Shown here in pieces: positions 28,618-38,440 of a stretch of DNA of 62,775 nucleotides (its first letter is position 1; each line of letters starts with the position of its first letter). The stretch is from Gracilaria caudata (Eukaryota > Rhodophyta > Florideophyceae > Gracilariales > Gracilariaceae), in assembly GCA_030374735.1 (NCBI GenBank), contig JASCIV010000047.1, forward strand, positions 1 through 62,775, given 5' to 3'. The translations under genes and the position numbers were made by a program. A model generated the notes under the pieces. The model had not been told where the DNA came from. It saw only the letters and a program-made list of their open reading frames with translations, and did no database searches.

Positions 28618-31611
28618 TCACTCAGCAGCAGCCAACTTCTGGATTTCTGCTAACCTACTTGTGAGATTTGCTAGCTGGGCGTCTATTTCATCAGCTGTCG
28701 TTCTGGTCTTAGCCACAACTGCAGGAGGGGCTTTATCGGCAAACCCAGGAGCTTTCAACCTTTTCTGGAGACCTTCCAAGTCCTTTTGTAGTTTCTGCGA
28801 TTGCTTCTCTAGTCTCTTCCTTTCTTTGTCGAAATCAATCATATCCCGCATCGGTATGATTGCTTCTAGATTATCAGCAACATATAGGTGGAGGGCATTA
28901 TCGTCACGTCCGTTTTGTGACGCTGAAGTGCTTTGGTCATCAGTCACTTCAATCGTGCATCGGGCAGGGTCAACTTTTGTCAACAAAAACAGCATGCCCC
29001 TTTCCGCGTCAACGTCCGATGCTGTGAGTGCATCGGTTCTAATCGTGAGTGGTATTCTACGTCCGTGGTCTACCTGATACTCTGCTCTGGCATTCCTTAT
29101 GTAGCGAACGAGAGATTGCATTTTCTCAAAGCGTCGAATTGCGTCATGATCAACAACGCCACCAGATGGCCACTCACCAACGATGAGAGCCTGTTCGTGA
29201 CTGTCGTCTCGTGGAAAGCGATGCCAAATTGCTTCAGTGACGAACGGCATAAATGGGTGCAGAAGACGTAGGGAAGTATCCATAACGTAGACAAGTGTGG
29301 CACGAGTCTGCCTTGCTGCATCGGCGTCTTTCGCAAAGAATCTAGTCTTTGATGTTTCCACATACCAGTCCGCGAACTCATCCCATAGAAATTCGTAGAT
29401 CTGACGACCAGCATCTCCAAATGTTAGAGTGTCAAGACCGCTAGTGACGGTGTCGACAAGAATATGTAGTTTGGACAATATATAGCGTTCTGGCAAAGGC
29501 AAATCGGCAATTTCGTTTCCAAAGTCAGAAACGGCTAAGGTCGCGAGTTGCTTTCGTTCGTCATCAGAAATGGAGTCTAAGTTGCCAATAATAAAACGAG
29601 AAGCATTCCACAACTTGTTTGCAAAGTTGCGATTAGACTCTATCTTTTCGCTTGACAACGGAATATCCTGTCCGGGGGTGCTTCCTGTCACAAGCGTGTA
29701 ACGCAATGCATCGGTACCATACGACTGTATGACATCAAGGGGATCAATAACATTCCCCACAGTCTTACTCATTTTCCTTCCGTATTTGTCGCGAACTAAT
29801 CCGTGCAAATACACCGTGCGGAAGGGGACTTCGTCCGTTAACCATAGACTCATCATTATCATTCTTGCAACCCAGAAGAATAGGATGTCGTACCCGGTTT
29901 CCATAACAGAACCAGGGAAAAAAGTCTTCAGGTCCTCCGCCTCCTTGTCCGGCCAACCCATTGTGGAGAATGGCCATAAACCAGAGGAAAACCATGTATC
30001 GAGAACATCGGTTTCTTGGTTCAGAGTAACTACTTCTCCATCGTACTTTTCGCTAGCAATCTGTCTCGCTTCTTTCTCGTTTCTCGCAACGATATAGTCG
30101 TCTGGGTGCTCCTCAACATACCAGACGGGTATGCGATGACCCCACCACAGTTGACGCGACACACACCAGTCCCGAATATCCTCGAGCCAGTTGAAGTACA
30201 CTTTTTCGAACCTTTGGGGTTCGATAGCAATTTCACCATCCCGCACCTTGCGGACAGCTTTCTCTGCGAGTGACTTCATCCGGACAAACCATTGGGTCGA
30301 TACCAACGGCTCAACCACTTCACCCCCGCGTTGGCTTCTCGGCACTCGGTTGACATGGTCTTCCACTTTTATGACAAGTCCATTTTCATCCATTGCTTTC
30401 CATAGCTTCTTTCTGGCTTCAAATCTATCCATTCCTTCAAATAGGCCGCCGTTAGAATTTATAGTGGCATCCTTGTTCATGATGTTGATGATAGGAAGCT
30501 CATGTTTTTGACCTAGTTCATAGTCATTGTGATCATGGCCAGGAGTTATCTTCAATGCACCAGTTCCGAATTCTCGATCGACGTAAGTATCGGTTATAAT
30601 GGGAATATCTCTACCGATGACTGGTACCTTCACGGTTTTGCCCACATATTGACTATATCTTTCGTCTTCAGGATGGACACACACAGCTGTGTCGCCAAGA
30701 ATCGTTTCAGGACGGGTAGTTGCGACAGGAATGAAGCCACTTCCATCGCTCAGGGGATATCGGAAGTAGTACAGCTTTCCATTCTCTTCGCAAAACTCGA
30801 CTTCCAGATCACTAACAGCAGTCCGAAGCGTTGGGCTCCAGTTCACCATGTAGCTTCCTTTATACACCAAGCCTTTGTCGTGCAAACGCTTGAACGCTTC
30901 TGTCACTGCCGCAGACATATGATCCTCAAGTGTAAAACGAGAGCGATCCCAATCACAACTAGCACCCAGTCTTCGCATCTGTATATTAATGTAATCACCC
31001 TTTTCTTCCTTCCAATTCCAAACACGCTCCAAAAACTTTTCCCGTCCAAGCTCATCACGTGTGATACTATCTTTCGCAAGCTCTTTCTCGACAACAAGCT
31101 GCGTGGCAATACCAGCATGATCTGTACCAGGCAACCACAACGTTGGTCTACCTCGCATGCGATGATAACGCGTCAGAATATCTTCAATGGTGGCAAACAT
31201 AGCATGTCCCATATGCAAACCCCCAGTGACATTAGGAGGCGGCATACATATAGTAAACGGTTCTTTTCCATTCGGCGCGCACGGTTTGAACAAACCAGCA
31301 GACTCCCACCATTGGTATAGAACCTGTTCAAATTGCTGTGGGTCATAACGTGGGGGCATATCGCCATGCGGACGCAATTCTTGCGGAAGAGGAGGAAGCG
31401 GCTCTGATTTAGGCGGCGCATATGCAGGCTTGAACGACGGGGCCGTGGAGGGCTCAGTTGCGGTGCATAATGTATGTGGATGGCGTGAAGCAGAACGTTT
31501 TCGAGTGCTTGAACGACAGGTGCGAATGCCAGAGGTCCTTAGCAACGGAAGCGGCGCAGCTCGCAGAAGCCGAGGCGCCCATGGTGTGATGAACGCTGTA
31601 TTGGAAAGCAT
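28618..31611 (-). CDS. VARS: Valyl-tRNA synthetase, probable organelle-targeted form
   Basis: A 997-residue class I synthetase that charges tRNA-Val. Seen: the HIGH-type motif in PPPNVTGGLHMGHAM (about 133-136), the CP1 editing domain with TTRPETILGDTAV, and GRKMSKTVGNVIDP as the KMSKS loop (about 613). An anticodon-binding domain and the C-terminal coiled-coil typical of bacterial-type ValRS (rich in K, L, Q, E, about 920-997) follow. The sequence before MPPRYDPQQFEQ (M85) is arginine-rich with few acidic residues, as in a plastid or mitochondrial presequence. Dual use of the two starts is possible and would supply cytosol and organelle, but the sequence alone does not prove it. No intron needed. 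Confidence 0.95.
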   Translation of the reverse strand: MLSNTAFITPWAPRLLRAAPLPLLRTSGIRTCRSSTRKRSASRHPHTLCTATEPSTAPSFKPAYAPPKSEPLPPLPQELRPHGDMPPRYDPQQFEQVLYQWWESAGLFKPCAPNGKEPFTICMPPPNVTGGLHMGHAMFATIEDILTRYHRMRGRPTLWLPGTDHAGIATQLVVEKELAKDSITRDELGREKFLERVWNWKEEKGDYINIQMRRLGASCDWDRSRFTLEDHMSAAVTEAFKRLHDKGLVYKGSYMVNWSPTLRTAVSDLEVEFCEENGKLYYFRYPLSDGSGFIPVATTRPETILGDTAVCVHPEDERYSQYVGKTVKVPVIGRDIPIITDTYVDREFGTGALKITPGHDHNDYELGQKHELPIINIMNKDATINSNGGLFEGMDRFEARKKLWKAMDENGLVIKVEDHVNRVPRSQRGGEVVEPLVSTQWFVRMKSLAEKAVRKVRDGEIAIEPQRFEKVYFNWLEDIRDWCVSRQLWWGHRIPVWYVEEHPDDYIVARNEKEARQIASEKYDGEVVTLNQETDVLDTWFSSGLWPFSTMGWPDKEAEDLKTFFPGSVMETGYDILFFWVARMIMMSLWLTDEVPFRTVYLHGLVRDKYGRKMSKTVGNVIDPLDVIQSYGTDALRYTLVTGSTPGQDIPLSSEKIESNRNFANKLWNASRFIIGNLDSISDDERKQLATLAVSDFGNEIADLPLPERYILSKLHILVDTVTSGLDTLTFGDAGRQIYEFLWDEFADWYVETSKTRFFAKDADAARQTRATLVYVMDTSLRLLHPFMPFVTEAIWHRFPRDDSHEQALIVGEWPSGGVVDHDAIRRFEKMQSLVRYIRNARAEYQVDHGRRIPLTIRTDALTASDVDAERGMLFLLTKVDPARCTIEVTDDQSTSASQNGRDDNALHLYVADNLEAIIPMRDMIDFDKERKRLEKQSQKLQKDLEGLQKRLKAPGFADKAPPAVVAKTRTTADEIDAQLANLTSRLAEIQKLAAAE

Positions 31612-32159
31612 GTGGGTTGTTCTTTAAAGGTTAGATTATCACTGAGGATATGATTCGGTGGCTCCTCCAAGTTGCTTGTAGATTTGCTCTCTTCAGGTGC
31701 CCCTGTGACCGCCCCGAAATCAGCTCCTACCGGAATCGTGTTAACCACAATACTACTCTTGAGCTCATTCAAGAGTGGGATCTATCGAGCATGGATAGAT
31801 AGATAGGAGTTGAGGTCGATGTGGATCTCAGTCCAACAGATGTGCGCTGTGACAGCAAGCGAGCCCAGTGTTGGCGAGCATCCGTCCACGTGTGACATAT
31901 GTGCATCTGCGATTGAGCAGTCGCTCTGTCCGAGATTGCTGCACCGGTGTTGGCAACTTCCAGGCTGAGATGCAGGGTCGTACACGCGCGTGAATTCACG
32001 TTCGTGCACTTCACTCCTGAGGGAAGACGCTTCGTACTCGTCACCCCTGCAGGTGCAAGATTTTTGGACGCCAAGAGACGGAAGATAAGCTGTGCAGATA
32101 TTCAAACGGAGCTGCACCAAAAGTTTACCCAAGCACAAAAGCTTATCCCGTGTATGATC
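31612..32159. promoter_or_regulatory. Divergent promoter gap between ValRS and the lyase
   Basis: About 550 bases between divergent starts if the lyase starts at 32160. The longer open frame from 31947 crosses it but lacks the expected transit-peptide features, so I treat it as leader. No clear box was identified. Confidence 0.4.
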
Positions 32160-33284
32160 ATGGCGTTCGTTCCGCACACCACTTTCCCTGGTCCCTCCAA
32201 ATTCGTTCGCTCTCTACGCAGAGATGCAAGCCAGAACACCTGTACACTCCGTCGCTCCAAAGTGGTTGCGTGCGAAATGACTTCCCCGACTGAAATTCAA
32301 GTCAAGTCCACTGATGCGATGCAATTCTTTCGTCACCGGGAAGGAAATTGGAGCTCATGGCGAGTCACACATCATTTAGCGTTCCGTCGTTCAGAATCTG
32401 GAGCGTCTGAAATTCAAATGCAATGCCTAGAAAAGACAGACGAACGCATTGTTTCTCTATGTAAAGATTGGGATATGGATCCCGCACGAGCTCAGGGTGG
32501 CTGTTACGTAACTTGGAAGGCTACAATGGCTTGGGATCAAGAAGGGGAGAACCATGAAGGCTCCACAGTATTTGCTCTCATTCCAGACGAAAGTGACATT
32601 CGGAAAGGCAAAATTCTACGCGACAGGGGATATGCTGAAATTGTGCCTATTGCAGGCACCTATCACCTTGATGAACACGACGCGTTAAATCTTATCACTC
32701 CCTATGAGGGCGGCGAGGTCGTCGAAAAGTTTTCCTTTGATGGACCAGATGTGGTCAATCGTATGTCAACGGTGCGTCGATTTGGTGGCTTTAGCACAGC
32801 TACCTTTGCTACGGAATCGCGTGTACGAGATTCTACTGAGAAAGAAAACGGAAAAAGCGAGGAAAGTGGGGAGGAATTGGATGTGAGCGCTTTGTTGGAA
32901 GAAATGTCATGCTTTGGTTCGGCCATAGATAGTTCTCCGGTTACAGCGCCAGAAGCCGACAAGCAGACATTTGCCGGTGCAGGAAGGTGGGGTACTAAGA
33001 ATTCATCTTCGAAGCCATCGACGAACAGTGCCTTTGGTTCTGGTTTCAGTTCAAAACCTACTTCAAACACTGCGGAAAAGCCTTCAACAAACAGCGCTTT
33101 TAGCTCAGGTTTCGGAACGTCATCCCATTCGGCGACAACAACATCTCCGGAAAATCTTCAAGGGATCTCTAAGAAATCTATAGACGCTGCCACTCATTAT
33201 GGAATCGATCTTTCTAAGGTGCCACCTAGTATGCGCCAAGATTTTGCAGCAAGTTTTGACAAAGACGACAAGAAGTCCACATAG
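32160..33284 (+). CDS. cpcS: CpcS/CpeS-type phycobiliprotein chromophore lyase, plastid-targeted
   Basis: About 374 residues from the ATG at 32160 (MAFVPHTTFPGP). The frame is open to 31947, but this start gives a transit-like presequence rich in R, S, T with few acids, and the plastid G6PDH also begins MAFV. The core matches CpcS/CpeS lyases: MQFFRHREGNWSSWRVTHHL, SGASEIQM, GSTVFALIPDE, GYAEIVPIAGTY and TSTVRRFGGFSTATF-like RFGGFSTATF near the end of the barrel. These lipocalin-fold proteins attach bilins to cysteines of phycobiliproteins of the light-harvesting antenna. Odd: about 150 extra C-terminal residues, S/T/G-rich with two copies of KPSTNSAF.SGF. Red algal plastids usually encode a relative (ycf58), so a nuclear copy is notable. 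Bilin type is not predictable. Confidence 0.88.
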   Translation: MAFVPHTTFPGPSKFVRSLRRDASQNTCTLRRSKVVACEMTSPTEIQVKSTDAMQFFRHREGNWSSWRVTHHLAFRRSESGASEIQMQCLEKTDERIVSLCKDWDMDPARAQGGCYVTWKATMAWDQEGENHEGSTVFALIPDESDIRKGKILRDRGYAEIVPIAGTYHLDEHDALNLITPYEGGEVVEKFSFDGPDVVNRMSTVRRFGGFSTATFATESRVRDSTEKENGKSEESGEELDVSALLEEMSCFGSAIDSSPVTAPEADKQTFAGAGRWGTKNSSSKPSTNSAFGSGFSSKPTSNTAEKPSTNSAFSSGFGTSSHSATTTSPENLQGISKKSIDAATHYGIDLSKVPPSMRQDFAASFDKDDKKST

Positions 33285-33381
33285 ATCATCCTTGAACGGT
33301 GCACAAAAGTTTCCTTTCCAAGACGCGGCAGTAAGTATAGAGTCGGAAATAATAAACACTGAAACATTTTGAAGGGGAATC

Positions 33382-33675
33382 TCAGGGAGCATTTCGACCT
33401 TCGCGATACTCCCGTCGAGTGGCATCTTGCAGCAAGCCGACATCCACGTCACTTGGATTCATGTGAATGTATCGTACCACAGAACCGCGAATGAAAACCG
33501 AACTCACACTAAGAAGATGGGGATGTTTCTCTCCGTTTAGAATCTGCACTTCTTGCAGTTTGCAATTGAGATATTGGTCAACGCTGTGTAAAACACCCTT
33601 GATCAAAAGATCGTTCTTCAGCTCGATGGTAACGGTCTTTGACTCCAGAGTCTTGAAGAAAGAAAAGAAGAGCAT
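33382..33675 (-). CDS. LSM2: LSm2, U6 snRNA-associated Sm-like protein
   Basis: A 97-residue protein starting at the ATG at 33675 (MLFFSFFKTL). The frame is open upstream but the family starts exactly here. It matches LSm2 closely: ELKNDLLIKGVLHSVDQYLN as Sm motif 1 and SVFIRGSVVRYIH as Sm motif 2, then the LLQDATRRE tail. LSm2 is part of the LSm2-8 ring that binds the U-rich 3' end of U6 RNA in the nucleus, and of the LSm1-7 ring used in mRNA decay in the cytoplasm. It converges with the lyase gene, whose stop lies about 100 bases away. No intron seen. Confidence 0.95.
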   Translation of the reverse strand: MLFFSFFKTLESKTVTIELKNDLLIKGVLHSVDQYLNCKLQEVQILNGEKHPHLLSVSSVFIRGSVVRYIHMNPSDVDVGLLQDATRREYREGRNAP

Positions 33676-34022
33676 ATTGGGCGCTTTTGGTGCAACAAAA
33701 CCGTTTCCGACAACTGGTGACACACCCCGCTTGAAGTTTTTTCCTGCACGAGGAGAACTATGGCGAAGATCTTGATGATCTTGTAGTGCTCGATGTTCCC
33801 GCACACGTTGTGTGCCAGAGATTCTGGACCGAAAGGACCACTCCTCTGACCCATTTTCCTTGCAAATGCGCCGTTTTCCTGACATTTGGAAGGAAGTCCG
33901 CCTTCTGTGCATGTGGTGAGCTCCCACACAGTGCACAGTGCGAGGGAGCTCTGCTCCGAATCAGGAAGGTTTTCTTGGGACCATTGCAGAGATTGTGCAC
34001 CGTTGCAGGGTATGTTCTTCTA
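33676..34022. other. Intergenic, upstream of LSM2
   Basis: This 347-base gap should hold the LSM2 promoter and the 3' end of the GT49 gene, which is on the same strand. Open frames in several phases cross it but none looks like a gene. Confidence 0.4.
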
Positions 34023-36185
34023 TCACACGGGGGCTTGCGAAGGACTTTTATCCTGCAGCCCAAGTCTTCGCTCTATGTCAGTTTCGGATCCTTCATCTGA
34101 GACAAAGCCGAGGAATCGTCTCCACGTCACCAGATAGTGTCCGACATTGATATCCGATACCCAAGAGTTCTCCACGTGGTTCAGATGAGTGACGAAGGCA
34201 TCGTCTAGAACTAGAAAGCTGTATCCCCATCTTGCAGCTGCAACACTCCAGGAGATTTTATTGAACCCGTACCCGCTGAAGCGCTCGTCATACATGGGAT
34301 ACAAATCTCGCCGGGCAATACCATACGGTTCGTAGTCACTAGTAAAAAAGGTCTCCACTGCTTCAGCTGTTGAATACCATCTCTTAATTCGATTTGCTTT
34401 TTGAGAGTGTGCGCAGTAACTGGTCCCTACACTGGACTTCAGCTGAACCAGAAGTTCCTGCTTGTCTCTAGCAGGCCTGTGATGAATATGCGTGATAAAC
34501 ACCGGAAGTACTGCGATTCTTTTCTCGTGTTTCGGAAGAATGGATCGTAACATCTTGCTGGAATTGTTCCGCAGGCATTCAAATGATCCAGTAGCCGGAG
34601 TCATATCCACGTCCAGCATTAATACGAATTCTGTTCGTGCAAGACCAATGGCCACATTCCGTAGGGCATTGATTGGAAGTGCTGGTTCGTCAATGTCCCA
34701 TTTCACGAAACTGACGTCCACATAGTTTCGTAGCCATGGTTTTCTTTGCCAGATTTGTTCGAAGATGTGTGCCTCATTTTCATTTCGAACAAGTACCGCA
34801 GCTACTACTGGGCCCCCACCGTATAAGCGAGACATGGCTTCGAGTCTGAGTACCCGGTCGTGAGTAAGTGGCACAGCAATAGTCAACTGTGACATTTCTG
34901 GGCGCACTGTCGCAACTAAAGGACGGTCGAGAGAGGTCATTTCATGAACTGGAGGCGACCTTACTTCAATTTGATGGCATGTTTGTTGTTTAATTCCGTC
35001 AGCGAAGTTGTCAGTTACAAACACATCGTCAATCAGAACATGCCCTCGAGAATGCTCATGAAGATGGAAAAAGACATGAACAGATGACATAGGACTTGCT
35101 GAGACCACCTGAGCACATACTTTGGTCCATTCAATGCTGTGATTAAGGGGTACAATTGCACCATCATGCCACTGCCCGTCTTCAGTGATTACGCTGATCA
35201 CCAACGAAAGAGCGTCAGTACAGCTTTTGCATTGGTCATGCAAAGCTCTCCGCAGACTACTCGAAGTCGAATACCACGCGGTGACCAAAACAGTTTTCGA
35301 TTTATGCCATATTCTTACAGATTGATGTACCCCATAATACATATCCAGCTGTGAATGAAGGCCTTGCCAGGCGCTTCGCGTATCCGGACCTAACAAAAGA
35401 ACACAATCACCGGAGCGTGGGGCTTGCACAAATGTGTTGTCGAAGGGATCAGAGAATGGTCCGCAGAAACGTACAGCACCTCCATTATAAAAAGGTGTCC
35501 AAGATCGAGGCGTTTCGTGTTCATGAAAGCGCGTGGCAAGAAACGGAGGTTTCGCAGAAGTCTCGAAGGAAGGATTTTGTATGAGGTTGTTTTCGGGCAA
35601 AGTAAAGACTTGCGTGCGACAAACTGTGGTTCGCTGCTGTAGAACAGCAAAATAAGAAGTATCCGATTGTAGGCGTTCGGCGTCATAGATTATTGATCGA
35701 TTGTTATTCAACGTCGAAATTATGACTGAGGTAGAAGCAATGGGACCAACGTGAGCATCTGCAAGTTCTAGAAAAATTGTGAAGCTTCCATTGTGAGGTG
35801 GTCGAATGTGCAAAGAAAGCGTGGTGGCTGTTGCTTTTATGTGTCGAATGCATGTTGAGGCGAGGGGACGAGGTCTTAATCGAAACTGTTCAAGTGGATC
35901 ACATTTTTGTTGGGTCCACGACGGAGACACCTTTGGTGCCGTTTGTTTTGGAAGTCGTAATGGCGGATTGTACGTAAACTGATCCAAAAGGAAATGAAAC
36001 AGAACAGCAGCAAAAATGGCTAGAATTGAGGGTAGGAATTGCATCGATTGTCCCTCAGCAAATGTTCTTCCTTGTAGTTCGATACGACGCATGAGAGAGA
36101 CTAGACGTGAGGCCCGGGGAATGGAACGAGATCTATCGATCGGAGGGATGCGATCTTGGATGGGCGAGTGCCACGTCATGGACAA
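34023..36185 (-). CDS. GT49 (LARGE/B4GAT1-type) glycosyltransferase with lectin-like stem
   Basis: A 720-residue type II membrane protein. A basic N-terminal tail is followed by one anchor near residues 50-68 (FLPSILAIFAAVLFHFLLDQF). The central region (about 200-385) has a jelly-roll-like block starting NLIQNPSFETS and including SGDCVLLLG, resembling CBM4/9-type carbohydrate-binding modules. The last about 280 residues match GT49: PINALRNVAIGLARTEFVLMLDVDM, with DVD as the metal-binding DxD, and FSGYGFNKISW. GT49 enzymes add glucuronic acid or GlcNAc to glycans in the Golgi. The acceptor here is unknown and could be a wall or glycoprotein sugar. Start at 36185 is the first ATG; M32 and M48 are alternatives. 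Confidence 0.8.
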   Translation of the reverse strand: MSMTWHSPIQDRIPPIDRSRSIPRASRLVSLMRRIELQGRTFAEGQSMQFLPSILAIFAAVLFHFLLDQFTYNPPLRLPKQTAPKVSPSWTQQKCDPLEQFRLRPRPLASTCIRHIKATATTLSLHIRPPHNGSFTIFLELADAHVGPIASTSVIISTLNNNRSIIYDAERLQSDTSYFAVLQQRTTVCRTQVFTLPENNLIQNPSFETSAKPPFLATRFHEHETPRSWTPFYNGGAVRFCGPFSDPFDNTFVQAPRSGDCVLLLGPDTRSAWQGLHSQLDMYYGVHQSVRIWHKSKTVLVTAWYSTSSSLRRALHDQCKSCTDALSLVISVITEDGQWHDGAIVPLNHSIEWTKVCAQVVSASPMSSVHVFFHLHEHSRGHVLIDDVFVTDNFADGIKQQTCHQIEVRSPPVHEMTSLDRPLVATVRPEMSQLTIAVPLTHDRVLRLEAMSRLYGGGPVVAAVLVRNENEAHIFEQIWQRKPWLRNYVDVSFVKWDIDEPALPINALRNVAIGLARTEFVLMLDVDMTPATGSFECLRNNSSKMLRSILPKHEKRIAVLPVFITHIHHRPARDKQELLVQLKSSVGTSYCAHSQKANRIKRWYSTAEAVETFFTSDYEPYGIARRDLYPMYDERFSGYGFNKISWSVAAARWGYSFLVLDDAFVTHLNHVENSWVSDINVGHYLVTWRRFLGFVSDEGSETDIERRLGLQDKSPSQAPV

Positions 36186-36613
36186 CAGGGAAACGCAGGG
36201 TTTCGGTGCAATTCTGCCCCCTGCTGATCGATGAAATGAACAGGCTTGTCACTCGGCGGGAAGCAGAACCTGTCTTGCCCAGTGTCGGGGATCAACGGAA
36301 TACTGTACACGGGTAGTATCTCGGAAGCAAGGAGGGGGAGGAACTGTCAGGGACATGTGCAACGCGGTTGGCCAAACGGAAATGCACTGCAACAACAACA
36401 AAAGGCGAACCAAATTTTTGGACACGTCGACATGATGCGCCAGCTTCATGCTTGTCAGAAAAAAAAAAAAACTGGCACGCACAAATCGATCACAGAGGGG
36501 AGTCCGCTCTGTTTGCACTCCAATCGCCTACCACCAACAGACGACCCCACATCCAGCTCCTCCACAGCCAGCACACAACAGTCGTGGCGGGTGAACATTC
36601 CCATCCGCAACCA
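36186..36613. other. Divergent promoter region with a poly-A run
   Basis: About 430 bases between the GT49 start and the preferred URI start. A run of about a dozen A near 36459-36471 lies inside the longer open frame, which argues that the frame upstream of 36614 is not coding. Confidence 0.4.
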
Positions 36614-38188
36614 ATGGCAAAAGCTCTCAATCCTCAATCAGCCCTACCCCTTTCCGAAAGCTCCTTGCACGAACGTCTCTTGGCCCTAGAGTCAAAGCAA
36701 CTCGCTTATCGCAGTCTGTCACATCGTCTACTACAACTTCCTCACAAGCTGCGTCGTCGCGCGTTGGTCCCTGTGGGACCTCGCATATACTTACCAGGTG
36801 AATTGGTTCGCACCAATGAAATTCTTGTGCTACTGGGTTCGGCAGGCGAAGCTACGTATTTCGCGGAGCGTTCGGCGTGGCAGGCACATGAAATAGTTCG
36901 TCGACGGTTAGGACGCGTTGAACGTGGACTGCGCGAACTGCTGGACGAGGCTGACGATGAGAGCAACGTGAGTGGCTCTCCTACAAGCAAAGTGCGAGTG
37001 GAAGCTGCTGGGGGAAATAACGAAAGCGTGATTGAAACTAAAGCTAACGACGTGAAAACCAAAAGCAGCCCATCTGTTCCAGTTATAGAAAACGTCAAGG
37101 AGACAAATGATTCAGCTACTGGAAATAAAGCTATGCTTTCAACAGGCACAGAACCAGTCAGCGTTCTTAGGTCGTCAACGAACCAGCCGAGAGCGACTAC
37201 AGCAAAGAAACGGGTGAGATTCAGTGATCCTCTTATACATCCTTCTCTGAAGTCAAAACCGCAACCATGTTTCATCTCGCCGCCAAAACCCAAAACAAAG
37301 GGAAAGAAGAAGAAGAAAGCTGTGTCTTCTTCGTCCTCTAACAAGTTGGAAAAAGCTGACTTGCATTCTACTATATCTACGCTGGAGAATGAGAGTGGAC
37401 AGCATGTCCCGAAGCAGTACGAGAAATCGTACGCTGCTACGAACTCTGACGGACCATCAAACTCCAAAGTGTTGGACGAGCTTCGATTGGCTGTGGCAGA
37501 GGCACAGAAACAAGTGTTGGACGGTGGGATTGTGAATATTACTGAGGTATACGAAGGGGAAGAAGACACTCCGAGTAGAGTGGAACTACCACCGGGCTTT
37601 GAACCTGACAAAAGCGTGAACTTTGGTGAAGATAGCGAAGACTTTTTAGATATGACTGGCGCGAAGCACGAGGTGGAAGACGAAGAAGTTTCCCGCGAAG
37701 CCTACCTTGATGCTCTTGCTGAAGTCGAGAAAGAGTCTCAAGCCGAAGAGGAACGCGTGGAGGTTGAAAGGAGAAGGAAGGAACTAGAACGGGAGAAAAA
37801 GGAGTTTGGGAAAGGATTTGCAAAGGGATTCTTTGGGGCGGCGCCAAAGAAGCGCACGCAGCCAGAAAAAGCGCAGATGTCGAAGAGTGTGACGGGGCAA
37901 AGAGATGTGCCCAGCACTGAGGTGACCAGCTCTTCTTCCGCGTCGGCCATTGGTGGAGTGGTAGAGAGGAAGCCGACACGGAAAGCAAAACGGCGGAATC
38001 GACGACCTCGCTCGGGCGCCGGTGTGTTTCCGCCGTCCATGCCAGCGGCACTGCTGCAGGATGACACGCTGCACGGCATGGAGATGGAACGGCTGGGCGA
38101 CGAGGCTCGAAGCGAGCAAGAAGGCGAGGGATCGGTTTTCCGCAAACTGCGCGGGCTCGATAAAGACGCGGTGGGATTGGAGCGTTGA
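36614..38188 (+). CDS. URI1: URI-type unconventional prefoldin (RPB5 interactor)
   Basis: About 524 residues from the ATG at 36614 (MAKALNPQ); the open frame begins at 36368. The first about 130 residues form an alpha-type prefoldin domain, with coiled-coil helices around ALVPVGPRIYLPGELVRTNEILVLLG, which is nearly the URI signature (GxLVHTNEVxVLLG). The rest is long and charged, with KKRVRFSDPLI (a PP1-docking-like RVRF), a KGKKKKK patch, acidic blocks and a basic C-terminal KRRNRRPR. URI works with R2TP/prefoldin-like chaperones to assemble RNA polymerases and PIKK kinases. The RVRF docking role is inferred from human URI, which binds PP1. Confidence 0.85.
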   Translation: MAKALNPQSALPLSESSLHERLLALESKQLAYRSLSHRLLQLPHKLRRRALVPVGPRIYLPGELVRTNEILVLLGSAGEATYFAERSAWQAHEIVRRRLGRVERGLRELLDEADDESNVSGSPTSKVRVEAAGGNNESVIETKANDVKTKSSPSVPVIENVKETNDSATGNKAMLSTGTEPVSVLRSSTNQPRATTAKKRVRFSDPLIHPSLKSKPQPCFISPPKPKTKGKKKKKAVSSSSSNKLEKADLHSTISTLENESGQHVPKQYEKSYAATNSDGPSNSKVLDELRLAVAEAQKQVLDGGIVNITEVYEGEEDTPSRVELPPGFEPDKSVNFGEDSEDFLDMTGAKHEVEDEEVSREAYLDALAEVEKESQAEEERVEVERRRKELEREKKEFGKGFAKGFFGAAPKKRTQPEKAQMSKSVTGQRDVPSTEVTSSSSASAIGGVVERKPTRKAKRRNRRPRSGAGVFPPSMPAALLQDDTLHGMEMERLGDEARSEQEGEGSVFRKLRGLDKDAVGLER

Positions 38189-38277
38189 TCCACGCGTGAG
38201 GCAATGCTCATGTAGATTCCAGCGAGGCATTTTTTATTTGTGTCGCTGCGTGATGCGCGGCGCATACACGCGCGCCG

Positions 38278-38297
38278 CGCGTGACGTGCAACACGTG
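38278..38297 (+). promoter_or_regulatory. CGCGTGACGTG followed by a CACGTG G-box
   Basis: The 11-base CGCGTGACGTG at 38278-38288 matches the copy at 26113-26123 exactly. A G-box (CACGTG) follows at 38292-38297. They lie about 150 bases upstream of the RBR ligase start, so they are candidate promoter elements for a bZIP or bHLH factor. Confidence 0.4.
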
Positions 38298-38440
38298 CGC
38301 AAGAAAACGCGCGACGCGGCTCTGGTTGCCGCTGCTGCGCGCTACACATTTTCTCCTGCGACTTTTGCGCTTGACGGGGTGCGGAGCGTCGAAGTCGTTG
38401 CGTCTTCGAGCGCTTTCCGCCGCTTCCCGCCCGTGTCAGC

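Noticed and set aside
31947..32159. Extra 71 codons at the start of the lyase frame
   Set aside because: Lacks transit-peptide character; the MAFV start at 32160 gives a better presequence.
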